A DNA stretch of 64,000 nt from an uncultured Pseudoxanthomonas sp. (GCF_946886695.1 NZ_CAMPJD010000014.1:1-64000), one strand, 5' to 3'. Counted from the first letter of the stretch, positions 50,954 through 63,437 are shown. Numbers and translations are program-made. The notes: a model not told the origin generated them from the sequence alone.

Positions 50954-52540
50954 ATGCTGGACGCCAATCTGAAGACGCAGCTGAAGGCCTACATGGAAAA
51001 AGCCGTGCGCCCCATCCACATCACCGCCCACCTGGACGACAGCACCGGTTCGGCCGAACTGCAGGCGCTGCTGAAGGATCTGCAGGACGTGTCGGACAAG
51101 ATCCGCGTCACCGAACAACGCGGCGGCGAGCGCACGCCGTCGTTCGCGCTGACATCGCCCGGCCATGACATCCACCTGACGTTCGCCGGCCTGCCGATGG
51201 GCCACGAGTTCACCTCGCTGGTGCTGGCGCTGCTGCAGGTCGGCGGCCACCCGTCGAAGCTGGCGCAGGACGTGATCGAACAGATCCGTTCGCTCGACGG
51301 GGACTACCGCTTCGAAACCTATTTCTCGCTGTCGTGCCAGAACTGCCCGGATGTGGTGCAGGCGCTGAACCTGATGGCGGTGCTGAATCCGAAGATCCAG
51401 CACGTCGCCATCGACGGCGCGCTGTTCCAACAGGAGGTCGAGCAGCGCGAAGTCATGTCGGTGCCGACGATCTTCCTCAACGGTGAAGTCTTCGGTGCTG
51501 GCCGCATGGGCGTGGAAGAGATCGTCGCCAAGCTGGATACGAACGCCGGCAGCCGCGAGGCCGAGAAGATCAGGGCGAAGGCGCCGTACGACGTGCTCGT
51601 CGTCGGGGGTGGCCCCGCCGGTGCCGCGGCCGCGATCTACGCCGCACGCAAGGGCATCCGCACCGGCGTGGCAGCCGAACGCTTCGGTGGCCAGGTGCTG
51701 GACACCATGGCGATCGAGAACTTCATCTCCGTGCCGTACACCGAGGGCCCGAAGCTCGCCGCCGCGCTGGAGCAGCACGTGCGCGACTACCAGGTCGACG
51801 TGATGAACCTGCAGCGTGCGGACAAGCTGGTGCCGGCCGGCAAGGACGGCCTGGTCGAAGTACAGCTTGCCAATGGCGCGTCGCTGAAGTCGAAGACGGT
51901 GATCCTCTCCACCGGCGCCCGCTGGCGGCAGATGAACGTGCCCGGCGAGAACGAGTACCGCAACAAGGGCGTGGCCTACTGCCCGCACTGCGACGGCCCG
52001 CTGTTCAAGGGCAAGCGCGTGGCGGTGATCGGCGGTGGCAACTCCGGCGTCGAAGCCGCGATCGATCTGGCTGGCATCGTGGCGCACGTCACGCTGATCG
52101 AATTCGACAGTCAGCTTCGCGCCGACGACGTGCTGCAGCGCAAGCTGCGCAGTCTGCCGAACGTGCGCATCGTCACCGGCGCGCAGACGACGGAAGTGCT
52201 GGGCGACGGCAGCAAGATCAATGGCCTGGTTTACAAGGACCGTAACGGCGGCGATACGCATCGCGTGGAACTGGAGGGCATCTTCGTGCAGATCGGCCTG
52301 CTGCCGAACACCGAATGGCTGAAGGGCGTGGTGGCGTTGAGCCCGCGCGGCGAGATCATCGTCGACGACCGCGGCCAGACCAGCGTGCCGGGCGTGTTCG
52401 CCGCCGGCGACGCCACCACGGTACCGTACAAGCAGATCGTCATTGCCATGGGCGAGGGTTCCAAGGCCGCGCTCAGCGCATTCGATCATCTGATCCGCAC
52501 GTCGGCACCTGTGGAAACGCCGGACGCGGTAGCGGCATGA
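50954..52540 (+). CDS. ahpF: Alkyl hydroperoxide reductase subunit F
   Basis: 528 residues: an N-terminal double thioredoxin-fold domain with C128-x-x-C131 (SCQNCPD), then a thioredoxin-reductase-like flavoprotein with [12 protein letters not shown], the redox pair CPHC in [11 protein letters not shown], and a C-terminal [16 protein letters not shown] motif. It transfers electrons from NADH to AhpC. Length fits the usual 520-530. Confidence 0.97.
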   Translation: MLDANLKTQLKAYMEKAVRPIHITAHLDDSTGSAELQALLKDLQDVSDKIRVTEQRGGERTPSFALTSPGHDIHLTFAGLPMGHEFTSLVLALLQVGGHPSKLAQDVIEQIRSLDGDYRFETYFSLSCQNCPDVVQALNLMAVLNPKIQHVAIDGALFQQEVEQREVMSVPTIFLNGEVFGAGRMGVEEIVAKLDTNAGSREAEKIRAKAPYDVLVVGGGPAGAAAAIYAARKGIRTGVAAERFGGQVLDTMAIENFISVPYTEGPKLAAALEQHVRDYQVDVMNLQRADKLVPAGKDGLVEVQLANGASLKSKTVILSTGARWRQMNVPGENEYRNKGVAYCPHCDGPLFKGKRVAVIGGGNSGVEAAIDLAGIVAHVTLIEFDSQLRADDVLQRKLRSLPNVRIVTGAQTTEVLGDGSKINGLVYKDRNGGDTHRVELEGIFVQIGLLPNTEWLKGVVALSPRGEIIVDDRGQTSVPGVFAAGDATTVPYKQIVIAMGEGSKAALSAFDHLIRTSAPVETPDAVAA

Positions 52541-52611
52541 TGCATGGGCGTGGGCCGTATGCTGGTCCGTGCCCCGTCGCACGCAACGCCGTTCCCTGAG
52601 GGAGGAGTCCG

Positions 52612-53583
52612 ATGAATCTCCGCGACCTGAAGTACCTGGTGGCACTGGCCGACCACAAGCATTTCGGTCGCGCTGCGGCGGCGTGCTACGTCAGCCAACC
52701 CACGCTGTCGACGCAGATCAAGAAGCTGGAAGACGAACTGGGCGTGTCGCTGGTGGAGCGCGCGCCCCGCAAGGTGATGCTGACGCCCGCCGGCCGCGAT
52801 GCTGCCGACCGCGCGCGCCGCATCGTCGCCGAAGTCGAACAGATGAAGGAAGCCGCGCGCCGCAGCCAGGACCCCGAAGCCGGTACGGTGCGCCTGGGAC
52901 TGTTCCCCACCCTCGGCCCCTACCTGTTGCCGCATGTGGTACCGCGGCTGCGCGCACGGTTTCCGCATCTGGAACTGCTGCTGATCGAAGAGAAGAGCGA
53001 CGTGCTGCTGTCGCGCCTGCGCGAAGGCAAGCTCGATGCCGGCCTGCTCGCGTTGCCCGTGGCGGACGACCAGTTGCATACCGAGTTCCTGTTCGAGGAA
53101 CCCTTCCTGCTCGCCGTGCCGGAATCGCACCCCCTGGCGAAACGCGAGTCGCTGACGCTGGCCGAACTCTCGCAGTACCAGTTGCTGCTGCTTGAAGACG
53201 GGCACTGCCTGCGCGAACAGGCACTGGACGTGTGCCGCCTCTCCGGCGCTAACGAGAAGTCCGAGTTCCGCGCCACCAGCCTCGAAACGCTGCGGCAGAT
53301 GGTCGCCGCCGACGTCGGCATCACCCTGCTGCCTACCCTCGCGGTGAAGCCACCCGTCGCGCGTTACGAGAACATCCACCTGCTGGGGTTCAGCGATTCC
53401 CATCCCAGCCGACAGATCGCGATGGTGTGGCGCAAAAGCTCGGCCATGAACGATTTCCTGCTGGAGCTCGCCAACGTGTTCCGCGAGCTGCCGCCCGGCC
53501 TTTTCGAACCGGACGCGCCCTTCGTCAGCGCGCAGGCAGCGCACGACAGCACCCCATCGTCCCGGCCGCCGTCGCTGGCTTGA
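52612..53583 (+). CDS. oxyR: Peroxide-sensing LysR regulator OxyR
   Basis: 323 residues: N-terminal winged HTH (residues 1-60, FGRAAAACYVSQPTLSTQIKKLE) and a LysR substrate-binding domain. The redox cysteines C199 and C208 fall in the DGHCLREQALDVC segment, at the same positions as in E. coli OxyR. Oxidation to a disulfide activates target promoters, probably including ahpC here. GGAGGAG lies before the ATG. Confidence 0.97.
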   Translation: MNLRDLKYLVALADHKHFGRAAAACYVSQPTLSTQIKKLEDELGVSLVERAPRKVMLTPAGRDAADRARRIVAEVEQMKEAARRSQDPEAGTVRLGLFPTLGPYLLPHVVPRLRARFPHLELLLIEEKSDVLLSRLREGKLDAGLLALPVADDQLHTEFLFEEPFLLAVPESHPLAKRESLTLAELSQYQLLLLEDGHCLREQALDVCRLSGANEKSEFRATSLETLRQMVAADVGITLLPTLAVKPPVARYENIHLLGFSDSHPSRQIAMVWRKSSAMNDFLLELANVFRELPPGLFEPDAPFVSAQAAHDSTPSSRPPSLA

Positions 53584-53694
53584 ACCCTCGCCGCTTCCGG
53601 GCTACGGTAGGCACGCAAAACAGGACTCCGATGGGCGGCGCGGCAACGCGTCGCCCGTTTCCTTTTGCGCGACCCCAAAACCAGAGAAAACACG

Positions 53695-54135
53695 ATGAAC
53701 AACACCCGCACCAGCGGCCTGCCGCCGTCGCTGCCCCCGCTCGTCATTTCCAGCCGCGACCTGTCACGCCTGGAGGCCCTGCTCGACACGCCCGTGCTGC
53801 GCCGGCATCCCGCCGCGCTTGCACTGATGGAAGAACTGAACCGCGCCGACGTGCGTACGCCGGACGACATGCCGGACAATGTGGTGACGATGCACTCGCG
53901 TGTGGAGTGCGAGGACGAGCTCACCGGCGAACACCACCGCCTGACCCTGGTGTATCCCCACGAAGCGAACGTCGAGACCGGACTGGTATCCGTGCTGGCA
54001 CCGGTCGGCAGCGCGCTGCTGGGACTGTCAGTGGGACAGACGATCGACTGGCAGGCGTCCGGCAACCGGCCGTTGCGCCTGCGCGTCACCGCGATCGACT
54101 ACCAGCCCGAAGCCAGCGGCGACCTGCATCGCTGA
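53695..54135 (+). CDS. rnk: Nucleoside diphosphate kinase regulator (Rnk)
   Basis: 146 residues. A short N-terminal coiled coil is followed by a GreA/GreB-like C-terminal domain: [36 protein letters not shown] is typical of Rnk. Rnk binds RNA polymerase and affects NDK and other levels. It is free-standing between oxyR and tal; no partner gene is nearby. Confidence 0.92.
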   Translation: MNNTRTSGLPPSLPPLVISSRDLSRLEALLDTPVLRRHPAALALMEELNRADVRTPDDMPDNVVTMHSRVECEDELTGEHHRLTLVYPHEANVETGLVSVLAPVGSALLGLSVGQTIDWQASGNRPLRLRVTAIDYQPEASGDLHR

Positions 54136-54247
54136 TCGGCGGCCACGCTATCGCGTCAATCCACGAAAAGTACGCTCCCGCAGCCGGCCCGTCCCTGCGG
54201 GACAAGGCATACTTGTCACCCGATTTCCCCCCTCCCATCGACCGCCC

Positions 54248-55213
54248 ATGACCGACACCGCCCCCTCCAAGCTGCAACAGCTCCGCGACCTGTCCGTGGT
54301 CGTCGCCGACACCGGCGACTACGACGCCATCAAGCGCCTCAAGCCAGTGGACTGCACCACCAATCCGACGCTGGTGAAGAAGGCGCTGGACCTGCCGGTG
54401 TACGCCGACCTGATCGAAGAGCAACTGGCATGGGCGCGCGCGCAGGGCGGCGGAGAAGCGCTGGTGGACGAAGTAGTGGACCGCCTGACCGTCGGCGTGG
54501 GAGCGAAGCTTGCCGGGCTGATTCCCGGCCGCGTCTCCACCGAGGTCGATGCCGATCAGGCCTACGACACCGCCGCCACCGTGGCCAAGGCGCGCAAGTT
54601 CGTGCAGATGTATGCCGACCAGGGCATCGGCCGCGACCGCATCCTGATCAAAGTCGCCTCCACCTGGGAAGGCGTGGAAGCCGCACGCGTGCTGCAGGCC
54701 GAGGGCATCGACTGCAACCTCACCCTGATCTTCAACCCCACCCAGGCCATCGCCTGTGCGGAAGCCGGCGCGTTCCTGATCTCGCCGTTCGTGGGTCGCA
54801 TCCTCGACTGGTACGTGGCCAATGGCCAGGCGCCGGCGAACATCGATGAGGATCCGGGCGTGGTGTTCGTGCGCGGCGTGTACGCCGAGTTCAAGCGCCG
54901 CGGCTCGCCGACGGTGGTGATGGGCGCCTCGTTCCGCTCCACCGCGCAGATCGAGGCACTCGCCGGTTGCGACCGCCTGACGATTTCGCCAGACCTGCTG
55001 GAGACGCTGGACCAGGAGCACGGCGACCTGCCGCGCAAGCTGTCCCCCGCAATTGCCGAGCCTGTCAGCGCGGCGCCGGTCACGGCGGAGAGTTTCGCCG
55101 CCGCGATCGAAGCCGATCCGATGGCGAAGGAAAAGCTGGCCACCGGCATCGAGACCTTCGCCAAGGACCTGGCCGCCCTGCGCACGACGGTTCGCGAGAA
55201 GCTGTCCGCCTGA
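54248..55213 (+). CDS. tal: Transaldolase
   Basis: A 321-residue class I aldolase of the pentose phosphate pathway. The Schiff-base Lys is in [12 protein letters not shown] (about residue 133). Other transaldolase signatures are [12 protein letters not shown] near the N-terminus, [33 protein letters not shown] and [21 protein letters not shown]. Length is typical for the TalB type. Confidence 0.97.
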   Translation: MTDTAPSKLQQLRDLSVVVADTGDYDAIKRLKPVDCTTNPTLVKKALDLPVYADLIEEQLAWARAQGGGEALVDEVVDRLTVGVGAKLAGLIPGRVSTEVDADQAYDTAATVAKARKFVQMYADQGIGRDRILIKVASTWEGVEAARVLQAEGIDCNLTLIFNPTQAIACAEAGAFLISPFVGRILDWYVANGQAPANIDEDPGVVFVRGVYAEFKRRGSPTVVMGASFRSTAQIEALAGCDRLTISPDLLETLDQEHGDLPRKLSPAIAEPVSAAPVTAESFAAAIEADPMAKEKLATGIETFAKDLAALRTTVREKLSA

Positions 55214-55282
55214 CGCCACTCCGACCCGCTGCCGCCCTGCGCGGCGGCGCGGCGGGGCTGGCGCCCTAGCGCGGGACACGGG

Positions 55283-56266
55283 ATGATCGGGCGCATGCGC
55301 GCCCTCCTGCTATCGTCCACCCTCCTCGCAGCATCCCCGATGGCCCATGCGTCATCGGGCGATGCCAGCCTGATCTTCGTCGGCGACATCATGGTGGCGG
55401 AAACGCCCGGTGAGCTGATCGCACGCGGCGAGGATCCCTTCCAGCCCTTCGCGTCGCTGCTGTTCTCGCACGATGTGCGGATAGGCAACCTGGAGTGCGT
55501 GGTCGCGACCACGGGCACGGCGGAAGAAAAACCGTACACGTTCCGGGCCGAGCCACGCACGCTGCCGGTCCTGAAGCGGCATTTCGACGCCGTGTCCCTG
55601 GCCAACAACCACTCGGGCGATTTCGGCAAGGCCGCATTCGCCGAGCAGCTGGCGCTGATGGACAAGGCGGGCCTGCCCTATTTCGGCGGCGGTCGCGACG
55701 CCACGGCAGCCCATGCGCCCTGGATCGTCGAGCGCAACGGCGTGCGCATCGCGCTGCTGGGCTATGTGGAGTTCAAACCCCGTTCCTTCGAAGCCGATGC
55801 CGGCCGTCCCGGCGTAGCCTGGAGCGGCGAGGACGACGACGTGATCGAGGACATCATCGCGGCGCGGCGCGTGCATCGCGCCGACGTCGTCATCCCCTTC
55901 ATGCATTGGGGCTGGGAGGACGAACCCGATCCCAGTCCGCGCTTGCGCGCATTTGCCCGGCGCATGATCGACGCGGGCGCCGACCTTGTGGTGGGAGGCC
56001 ATCCGCATGTCACCCAGGGCGCCGAGTACTACCGCGGCAAGCCGATCATCTACAGCCTGGGCAACTTCCTGTTCAACGGATTCGACACGCCGGCGACGAC
56101 CACCGGCTGGGTGCTGTCGGCCAGGGTGGACCGCACCGGCGTGGTGGACTGGCGCACGCACGTAGCGAAGCTCGACGCGAACGGGGTGCCGCATCCGGAC
56201 CCGACCGCCAGCAGTCCCTGCGCCAGCCCCGACCGGAAGGCCGTCAATCAATGCTCGGGCGAATGA
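55283..56266 (+). CDS. CapA-family metallophosphatase-like exported protein
   Basis: 327 residues: signal peptide ending near AHA-SS, then a metallophosphatase-like fold with FVGDIMV, NLECVV, SLANNHSGDFG, VIPFMHWGWED and VVGGHPHVTQGAEYY. These are the PgsA/CapA motifs; CapA proteins take part in capsular poly-gamma-glutamate or similar polymer export in other genera. No other capsule genes are nearby, so the substrate is open. ATG 55283 or 55295. Confidence 0.85.
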   Translation: MIGRMRALLLSSTLLAASPMAHASSGDASLIFVGDIMVAETPGELIARGEDPFQPFASLLFSHDVRIGNLECVVATTGTAEEKPYTFRAEPRTLPVLKRHFDAVSLANNHSGDFGKAAFAEQLALMDKAGLPYFGGGRDATAAHAPWIVERNGVRIALLGYVEFKPRSFEADAGRPGVAWSGEDDDVIEDIIAARRVHRADVVIPFMHWGWEDEPDPSPRLRAFARRMIDAGADLVVGGHPHVTQGAEYYRGKPIIYSLGNFLFNGFDTPATTTGWVLSARVDRTGVVDWRTHVAKLDANGVPHPDPTASSPCASPDRKAVNQCSGE

Positions 56267-56267
56267 C

Positions 56268-56657
56268 ATGAAGGCGAGACGCTTGCTGACCCTCCTCGCC
56301 TTGGGGCCGCTGGCCGTACAGGCCCAAGCCGCCAGCGTGCGCTGCCACATCGTCTACGGTGGCGAGCACTTCACCGTCGACGCAGCGCCGACCCACGATC
56401 CCTATCGGGCAACCGGCAAGAAGATCGGGCGCTACTTCGAGTTCAAGCCGGTCTACGTGGACCGCGCCGCCACCGGCAAGGCCGTCAAGGTCTATGTCTA
56501 CGGCATGGCCACGGGTCAGCCCGTGCTGGTCCATGCGGCCACGCACTCGCCTCCGTTCGCTGGAAAGCAGGAAGGACGCGGTTTCACCGGCTTCCATGCC
56601 GTCTACGAACCCACCAAGAGCAGCGAACTGCAGTACTGGTGCGAACACCTGCCTTGA
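56268..56657 (+). CDS. Small exported protein, unknown function
   Basis: 129 residues: signal peptide ending near VQAQA-AS and a mature domain with two cysteines (RCHIVYGG and QYWCEHL), which could form a disulfide. It starts 1 nt after the upstream stop, so it is coupled to the capA-like gene. No family recognised. Confidence 0.75.
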   Translation: MKARRLLTLLALGPLAVQAQAASVRCHIVYGGEHFTVDAAPTHDPYRATGKKIGRYFEFKPVYVDRAATGKAVKVYVYGMATGQPVLVHAATHSPPFAGKQEGRGFTGFHAVYEPTKSSELQYWCEHLP

Positions 56658-56675
56658 GGCCGGCTGGGCGCCGGA

Positions 56676-57326
56676 TCAGACGCCCAGCCCGACAGGGCAG
56701 CTCACGCCGGTACCACCCAGCCCGCAATAGCCATTGGGATTCTTGGCCAGATACTGCTGGTGGTAGTCCTCGGCGTAGTAGAACGGCGGCGCCGGATGGA
56801 CGATCTCGGTGGTGATATCGCCGTAGCCGGCGGCATGCAGCGTCTGCTGATAGGTCTTCAGGCTGGCTTCGGCCGCGGCGTGCTGTTCCGGTGTATGGCA
56901 GTAGATGCCGGAGCGGTACTGCGTGCCCACGTCGTTGCCCTGCCGCATGCCCTGGGTGGGGTCATGGCTTTCCCAGAACACCTGCAGCAGGCGTTCGAAC
57001 GACACCTGTGCCGGATCGTAGACCACACGCACGACTTCGTTATGGCCGGTCTGGCCGGAACAGACCTCCTCGTAGGTCGCGTTCGGCGTGCCGCCGCCGG
57101 CATAGCCGACCGACGTGCTGTACACGCCCGGCAGGTTCCAGAACTTGCGCTCGGCACCCCAGAAGCAGCCCAGGCCGAACTCCACCTGCAGCAATCCCTC
57201 GAATGCGTCGCGCAGCGGATGGCCGTTGACGAAATGCACGTTGTGCAACAGCAGCGGCGTCTCGCGTCCCGGCAGCATGTCTTCCGTGCGCGGCATGCGC
57301 TGCTTGTAGGCTCCGATACCCAGCAT
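56676..57326 (-). CDS. msrA: Peptide-methionine (S)-S-oxide reductase
   Basis: 216 residues. Catalytic Cys54 lies in [10 protein letters not shown], and resolving cysteines C201 and C210 are in [12 protein letters not shown] near the end. Other MsrA motifs are [38 protein letters not shown] and [11 protein letters not shown]. It repairs oxidised methionine with thioredoxin. The start ATG at 57326 fits E. coli MsrA. Confidence 0.96.
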   Translation of the reverse strand: MLGIGAYKQRMPRTEDMLPGRETPLLLHNVHFVNGHPLRDAFEGLLQVEFGLGCFWGAERKFWNLPGVYSTSVGYAGGGTPNATYEEVCSGQTGHNEVVRVVYDPAQVSFERLLQVFWESHDPTQGMRQGNDVGTQYRSGIYCHTPEQHAAAEASLKTYQQTLHAAGYGDITTEIVHPAPPFYYAEDYHQQYLAKNPNGYCGLGGTGVSCPVGLGV

Positions 57327-57357
57327 GGCGAACCTCTTGATCGTGGGGAAGCACGGG

Positions 57358-57627
57358 TCAGGCGGGCAGGATGCCGACGCCCTCATCGTCGCCTTCCAAG
57401 ATGGGGCCGTCGTCGCGCGATTCCAGTCCGAGCGCTTTCACGATGCCCTCTGCTTCAGGAAACGCCGGGTCCGGCACGCAGACACGCAGCACGCCGAAAA
57501 GAGGCAGTTCACCCATGCCGCCCAACAGCGATTCGCCGAACACGAACGCGGGAATCTCGGCCTCCTCCAGCGCGTGCTTGACCAGATGGGCGTCGAACAG
57601 GTTGTCGGCCAGGTAGACCACGCGCAT
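57358..57627 (-). CDS. DUF2007 family small protein
   Basis: 89 residues. The pattern [29 protein letters not shown] at the N-terminus and a [13 protein letters not shown] segment match the DUF2007 (putative signal transducing protein) family; the tail is acidic. Function unknown. It lies 31 bp upstream of msrA on the same strand. Confidence 0.82.
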   Translation of the reverse strand: MRVVYLADNLFDAHLVKHALEEAEIPAFVFGESLLGGMGELPLFGVLRVCVPDPAFPEAEGIVKALGLESRDDGPILEGDDEGVGILPA

Positions 57628-57665
57628 GGATGTATCCTCCGGGACCAGCCTACACCGGGTGTCCT

Positions 57666-58334
57666 CTACAGCGGGGAGCGCAGTGCCTCGGTGGCCGCGA
57701 CCGATTCAGTTTCCGCCGCCGCCGCTGCGCGCCATTCCCGCATCGCCGGCAGCGCGAACAGCGCATCCATGTAGCGGCGTGCGACGGCGTCGACCGGCAC
57801 GCCGTAGCCGTCGAAGCGGACCGCCACCGGCGCATACATCGCGTCGACGATGCCGAAATCGCCGCACAGGAAGTCCCCGCCATCGCCTTGCGCGTCACGA
57901 AGCTGGCGCCACAGTCCCTGCGCGCGGTCGATGTCGCGTTGGGCGGCGGCATCCCAGCGGTAGGCGTCCGGGGTCCGCCGGCTGTTCATCGGCAGCTGCG
58001 TGCGCAGTGCGACGAAGCCGGAGTGCATCTCCGCCGCCGCGGCGCGCGCCATGGCGCGGGCGGCCAGGTCCTTCGGCCACCCCCGGCCGTCCAGCCAGCG
58101 CTCGTTGGCGTACTCGCAGATGGCCAGCGAATCCCAGACCTGGACGTCGCCATCATGCAGTGCCGGTACCTTGCCCGTCGGGGAGTGGCGCAGGACCTCA
58201 TCGGCGAACTGCGGCGTGTCGAGGGGCAACCGGACCTCCTCGAAGCCCACCCCGAAGTGCCGCAGCAGCAGCCACGGCCGCAGCGACCAGGACGAGTAGT
58301 TCTTGTTGCCGATGACCAGGACGGAAAGGCTCAT
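57666..58334 (-). CDS. Glutathione S-transferase family protein
   Basis: 222 residues. The N-terminal thioredoxin-like domain has the NYSSWSLRPWLLL active-site region and TGKVPALHDGDVQVWDSLAICEY, the typical GSH-binding P-A-L and S-x-A-I-C; an all-helical C-terminal domain follows. Substrate unknown. Start ATG 58334; divergent from glnS with a 91-bp gap. Confidence 0.88.
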   Translation of the reverse strand: MSLSVLVIGNKNYSSWSLRPWLLLRHFGVGFEEVRLPLDTPQFADEVLRHSPTGKVPALHDGDVQVWDSLAICEYANERWLDGRGWPKDLAARAMARAAAAEMHSGFVALRTQLPMNSRRTPDAYRWDAAAQRDIDRAQGLWRQLRDAQGDGGDFLCGDFGIVDAMYAPVAVRFDGYGVPVDAVARRYMDALFALPAMREWRAAAAAETESVAATEALRSPL

Positions 58335-58425
58335 GCGGAGATCCACGCGCGTCGGGCTGTTCAGGATAGACCAGTGCGAGCGCCGGACCGGCTAAACTTG
58401 CGTTTTTCCGAGCCTGTCCGCCCCG

Positions 58426-60183
<1,758 letters not shown>

Positions 60184-60260
60184 TGCCGGCCGCTTTCACC
60201 GCCCGTTGAGGCGGTGGCCGGCAGGCTGGCGCGCACCATCATCGAGCAAAGGAGTCCGCC

Positions 60261-60686
60261 ATGTCCCGCATCTCGCTGCGCCCGCTGCCTGCCCTGCTGT
60301 CCTGCCTGTTTCTGCTCGCACTTGCGAGTTGCGCGGCACCGGCATCCTCCGATGGCGTGGCGGCCGAACCGCCGCCAGCATCGACGCCCACGCCAACCCC
60401 AAAACCGACGGGCGGGAATCTGCCACCACGCGAGGCCGGCGCGATCACCGTCGACTACGCCTGCAAGACCAGCGCGGACTGCGCGGTGAAGAACGTGGGC
60501 AACTGCTGCGGTGCGATGCCGGCCTGCGTCAACAAGAACAGCCCCACCGATCCGCAGGGCGTGCAGGCGCAATGCGCCGCCAGCGGTCGCATGAGCGTCT
60601 GCGGCTTCGCCGACGTGACCGCGTGCCAATGCGTCAGCGGCCGCTGCGAATCCGATTCCTCTTCCTCGAAACTGCCTGCACGTTGA
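60261..60686 (+). CDS. Cysteine-rich lipoprotein, unknown function
   Basis: 141 residues: lipoprotein signal with lipobox ALASC (Cys at about residue 24), a Pro/Thr-rich linker (ASTPTPTPKPTGG), then a small disulfide-rich domain with about ten cysteines (YACKTSADC, NVGNCCG, PACVN, AQCAAS, SVCGF, TACQCVSGRC). No family recognised. The stop overlaps the next start (TGATG). Confidence 0.75.
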   Translation: MSRISLRPLPALLSCLFLLALASCAAPASSDGVAAEPPPASTPTPTPKPTGGNLPPREAGAITVDYACKTSADCAVKNVGNCCGAMPACVNKNSPTDPQGVQAQCAASGRMSVCGFADVTACQCVSGRCESDSSSSKLPAR

Positions 60687-61246
60687 TGCTCTACCAACAG
60701 ATCCATCTCACCCTGCCCGCCTGGACCCACGACCTTCTCGATCCCGCCGCGACGTTCCCGAGCGACGAGGACAAGGTCGCGCTGGCCATCGACCTGTCGC
60801 GCCGCAACGTGGACGCCAACACCGGCGGTCCGTTCGGCGCGGTGGTGTTCGGCCCCGATGACCGCGTCATCGCCCTCGGCGTGAACCGGGTGATGCCCCA
60901 CACCTGCTCGCTGGCGCATGCCGAGAACATGGCCTACATGCTGGCGCAGCAGCGCCTGCAGACGCCGCGCCTCAACGACCGCATCGCGCCGGTGGTGCTG
61001 GCCACGTCCTCGCAGCCGTGCTGCCAGTGCTACGGCGCCACGGTGTGGGCCGGCATCGACCGCCTGCTGATCGGCGCGCGCGCCGAGGACGTGATGGAAC
61101 TGACCGAGTTCGATGAAGGGCCGCTGCCGACGGACTGGATCGGCGAGCTCAACAAGCGCGGCATCGAGGTCGTGCGCGACCTGCGCCGCGAGGATGCGCG
61201 CGCGGTGCTCAGGCACTATGGCGAGTCGGGCGGCGACAAGTACTGA
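60686..61246 (+). CDS. Nucleoside/guanine deaminase-like protein (CDA fold)
   Basis: 186 residues of the cytidine/deoxycytidylate deaminase superfamily. Zinc motif: HAENMAY for H-A-E, and PCCQC for P-C-x-x-C. FGAVVFGPDDRVIALGVNRV matches the guanine-deaminase (GuaD-like) branch. The reaction is hydrolytic deamination of a base or nucleoside; the substrate cannot be named. Coupled to the upstream lipoprotein gene. Confidence 0.83.
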   Translation: MLYQQIHLTLPAWTHDLLDPAATFPSDEDKVALAIDLSRRNVDANTGGPFGAVVFGPDDRVIALGVNRVMPHTCSLAHAENMAYMLAQQRLQTPRLNDRIAPVVLATSSQPCCQCYGATVWAGIDRLLIGARAEDVMELTEFDEGPLPTDWIGELNKRGIEVVRDLRREDARAVLRHYGESGGDKY

Positions 61247-61336
61247 GCGACGCGCGGAGAAGCCATCGCACCCGGCTTCTCCTGTACCCTGTCCTCGCGG
61301 CAGGAGCCGCAGCCATCCGCTTCACGCGACCGCGCC

Positions 61337-62389
61337 ATGTCATCGACGACCGGCCTGCTGGCTTATTGCCGCCAGGGATTCGAACCCGAACTTGCTGCCG
61401 AACTGACCGAGCGCGCCGCGCTGGCCGGGTTCGCCGGCTATGCGCGCGCGCAGCGCAACGATGGCCATGTCGTGTTCGTCTGCGATGAAGCGCAGGCGCT
61501 GGACCGCGCGCTGCCCTGGCGCGACCTGATCTTCGCCCGGCAGAAGCTGCGGCTGCTCGCCGAACTGCGCGGCATCGACCCCAAGGACCGCATCACGCCG
61601 CTCCTCGCCGCCTTGGCGGGCAGCGGACGCTATGGCGACCTGTGGGTGGAGCATCCGGATTCGGACAGCGCGAAGCCGTTGGCCGGGCTGGCGCGCAGTT
61701 TCGGCAACGCGCTTCGCCCGGCGCTGCGCAAGGCCGGCTTCCTGAGCGAGAAGGACGATGTCCGCCTGCCGCGCCTGCATGTGGTGTTCGTGCAGGGCGA
61801 CCACCTGTTCCTGTGCGTCGCCGATGCACGCGACAGCGCGCCATGGCCGCTCGGCATCCCGCGCCTGAAGCTGCTGCCCGATGCGCCGTCGCGCTCTGCA
61901 TTGAAGCTGGAAGAAGCCTTCCTCTCGCTGCTCGACGAACGCCAGCGCGAGGCGCTGCTGAGGCCCGGCATGACCGCCGTCGATCTCGGCGCCGCACCGG
62001 GCGGCTGGACTTGGGTACTCACGCGCCATCACCTGCGCGTGACCAGCGTCGACAACGGCCCGCTGCGCGAGCATGTGCTGGCGACCGGCCTGGTCGAGCA
62101 CCTGCGCGCCGACGGCTTCCACTGGAAACCCTCGCAGCCGGTCGACTGGATGGTCTGCGACATGGTGGAGCAGCCGCGCCGCGTCGCCGAACGCATGGCG
62201 CAGTGGTTCCGCGAGGGGTGGTGCCGGCACGCGGTGTTCAACCTCAAGCTGCCGATGAAGAAACGCTGGGACGAGACCAGGCTGTGTCTGGACCTGTTCG
62301 CCGACCAGCCCGGCAGGTCGCTGGAGGTCCGCGCGCGCCAGCTCTACCACGACCGCGAAGAGATCACGGTGTTCGCCACGCCCGGCTGA
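61337..62389 (+). CDS. rlmM: 23S rRNA (cytidine(2498)-2'-O)-methyltransferase
   Basis: 350 residues: N-terminal THUMP-like domain (about 1-170) and a Rossmann methyltransferase domain with VDLGAAPGGWTWVLTR as the SAM motif and KxxMKKRWD near the C-terminus. RlmM modifies C2498 of 23S rRNA. The catalytic lysine tetrad region is consistent with the FtsJ-like K-D-K-E class. It stands alone. Confidence 0.93.
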   Translation: MSSTTGLLAYCRQGFEPELAAELTERAALAGFAGYARAQRNDGHVVFVCDEAQALDRALPWRDLIFARQKLRLLAELRGIDPKDRITPLLAALAGSGRYGDLWVEHPDSDSAKPLAGLARSFGNALRPALRKAGFLSEKDDVRLPRLHVVFVQGDHLFLCVADARDSAPWPLGIPRLKLLPDAPSRSALKLEEAFLSLLDERQREALLRPGMTAVDLGAAPGGWTWVLTRHHLRVTSVDNGPLREHVLATGLVEHLRADGFHWKPSQPVDWMVCDMVEQPRRVAERMAQWFREGWCRHAVFNLKLPMKKRWDETRLCLDLFADQPGRSLEVRARQLYHDREEITVFATPG

Positions 62390-62429
62390 GCCGTGGAGAA
62401 TGGCCTACACGCCACCCGAGGGGATACGG

Positions 62430-63365
62430 ATGACGTTGCACGGAATGAGGAAGCTGCTCGCACTCGGTTTGGCCGCAGGGCTGGCGGGCTGCACCCACAC
62501 GGAAGAAGCCGCGCGCACCCCGCCGCAGGAAAGCTTGCACGTCGCGTACGACGTGGTCGGCGATGGCGTGTTCAGCGCGGGCATCGAGGGGCCTGCATCC
62601 GGTCCCGATGGCGCACTCTATGCGGTGGGTTTCGGCCGTGACGGCACCATCGGTCGGGTAACGTTCGATGCCGACGGCACCGGGCGCGTGGATCTGTTCA
62701 TGACGTTGCCCGAGGGCAGCACCGGCAACGGCATCCGCTTCGATGCGGACGGCTTCATGTACGTGGCCGACTACACCGGCCACCAGATCCTGCGCATCGA
62801 TCCCCGCGATCGCACGATCGGCGTGTTCGCCACCTTGCCCGGCGCGCACCAGCCCAACGACATCGCGTTCGCGCCCAATGGCATGTTCTACGCCAGCGAT
62901 CCCGACTGGCGCACCGGTACCGGCCAGCTGTGGCGGATCCTGCCCTACGGCAGGGCGGCCCTGCTGGAAACCGGCATGGGTACCACCAACGGCGTGGAAG
63001 TCGGCCCCGAGGGCGATGTGCTGTACGTCAACGAAAGCGTGCAGCGACGCGTGTGGGCCTATGACCTCGACGGCAGCGGCGGGATATCCGGCAAACGCCT
63101 GCTGATCGCCTTTCCGGACCATGGCCTGGACGGCATGCGCACGGACGTTCGGGGCAACCTCTATATCGCCCGTTACGGGGCCGGCACGGTGGTGGTGGTC
63201 TCGCCACGGGGTGAGGTCCTGCGCGAGGTGAAGCTGAAGGGCCAGAAACCCACCAACGTCGCCTTCGGCGGACCGGATGGACGCACGGTCTTCGTCACCC
63301 TTCAGGACCGGGGCGCCATCGAAGCGTTCCGCGCGGACTATCCGGGGCGCGAGACCGGCCTGTGA
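62430..63365 (+). CDS. SMP-30/gluconolactonase-like beta-propeller lipoprotein
   Basis: 311 residues from the ATG at 62430 (GAGGGG seven bases upstream). Lipoprotein signal with lipobox GLAGC (Cys at about residue 22), then six-bladed propeller repeats with G-I-R-F-D-A-D-G-F-M-Y-V-A-D and G-L-D-G-M-R-T-D-V-R-G-N-L-Y repeats. SMP-30 members hydrolyse lactones, but exact metal ligands were not located. An upstream ATG at 62400 is less likely. Confidence 0.83.
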   Translation: MTLHGMRKLLALGLAAGLAGCTHTEEAARTPPQESLHVAYDVVGDGVFSAGIEGPASGPDGALYAVGFGRDGTIGRVTFDADGTGRVDLFMTLPEGSTGNGIRFDADGFMYVADYTGHQILRIDPRDRTIGVFATLPGAHQPNDIAFAPNGMFYASDPDWRTGTGQLWRILPYGRAALLETGMGTTNGVEVGPEGDVLYVNESVQRRVWAYDLDGSGGISGKRLLIAFPDHGLDGMRTDVRGNLYIARYGAGTVVVVSPRGEVLREVKLKGQKPTNVAFGGPDGRTVFVTLQDRGAIEAFRADYPGRETGL

Positions 63366-63437
63366 CGGCGTGCCGCGGACGTCTCAGGCACTGACATCCC
63401 GGCGTGGCAAGATGCCTCTCTGACAAGGAGACCCGCG

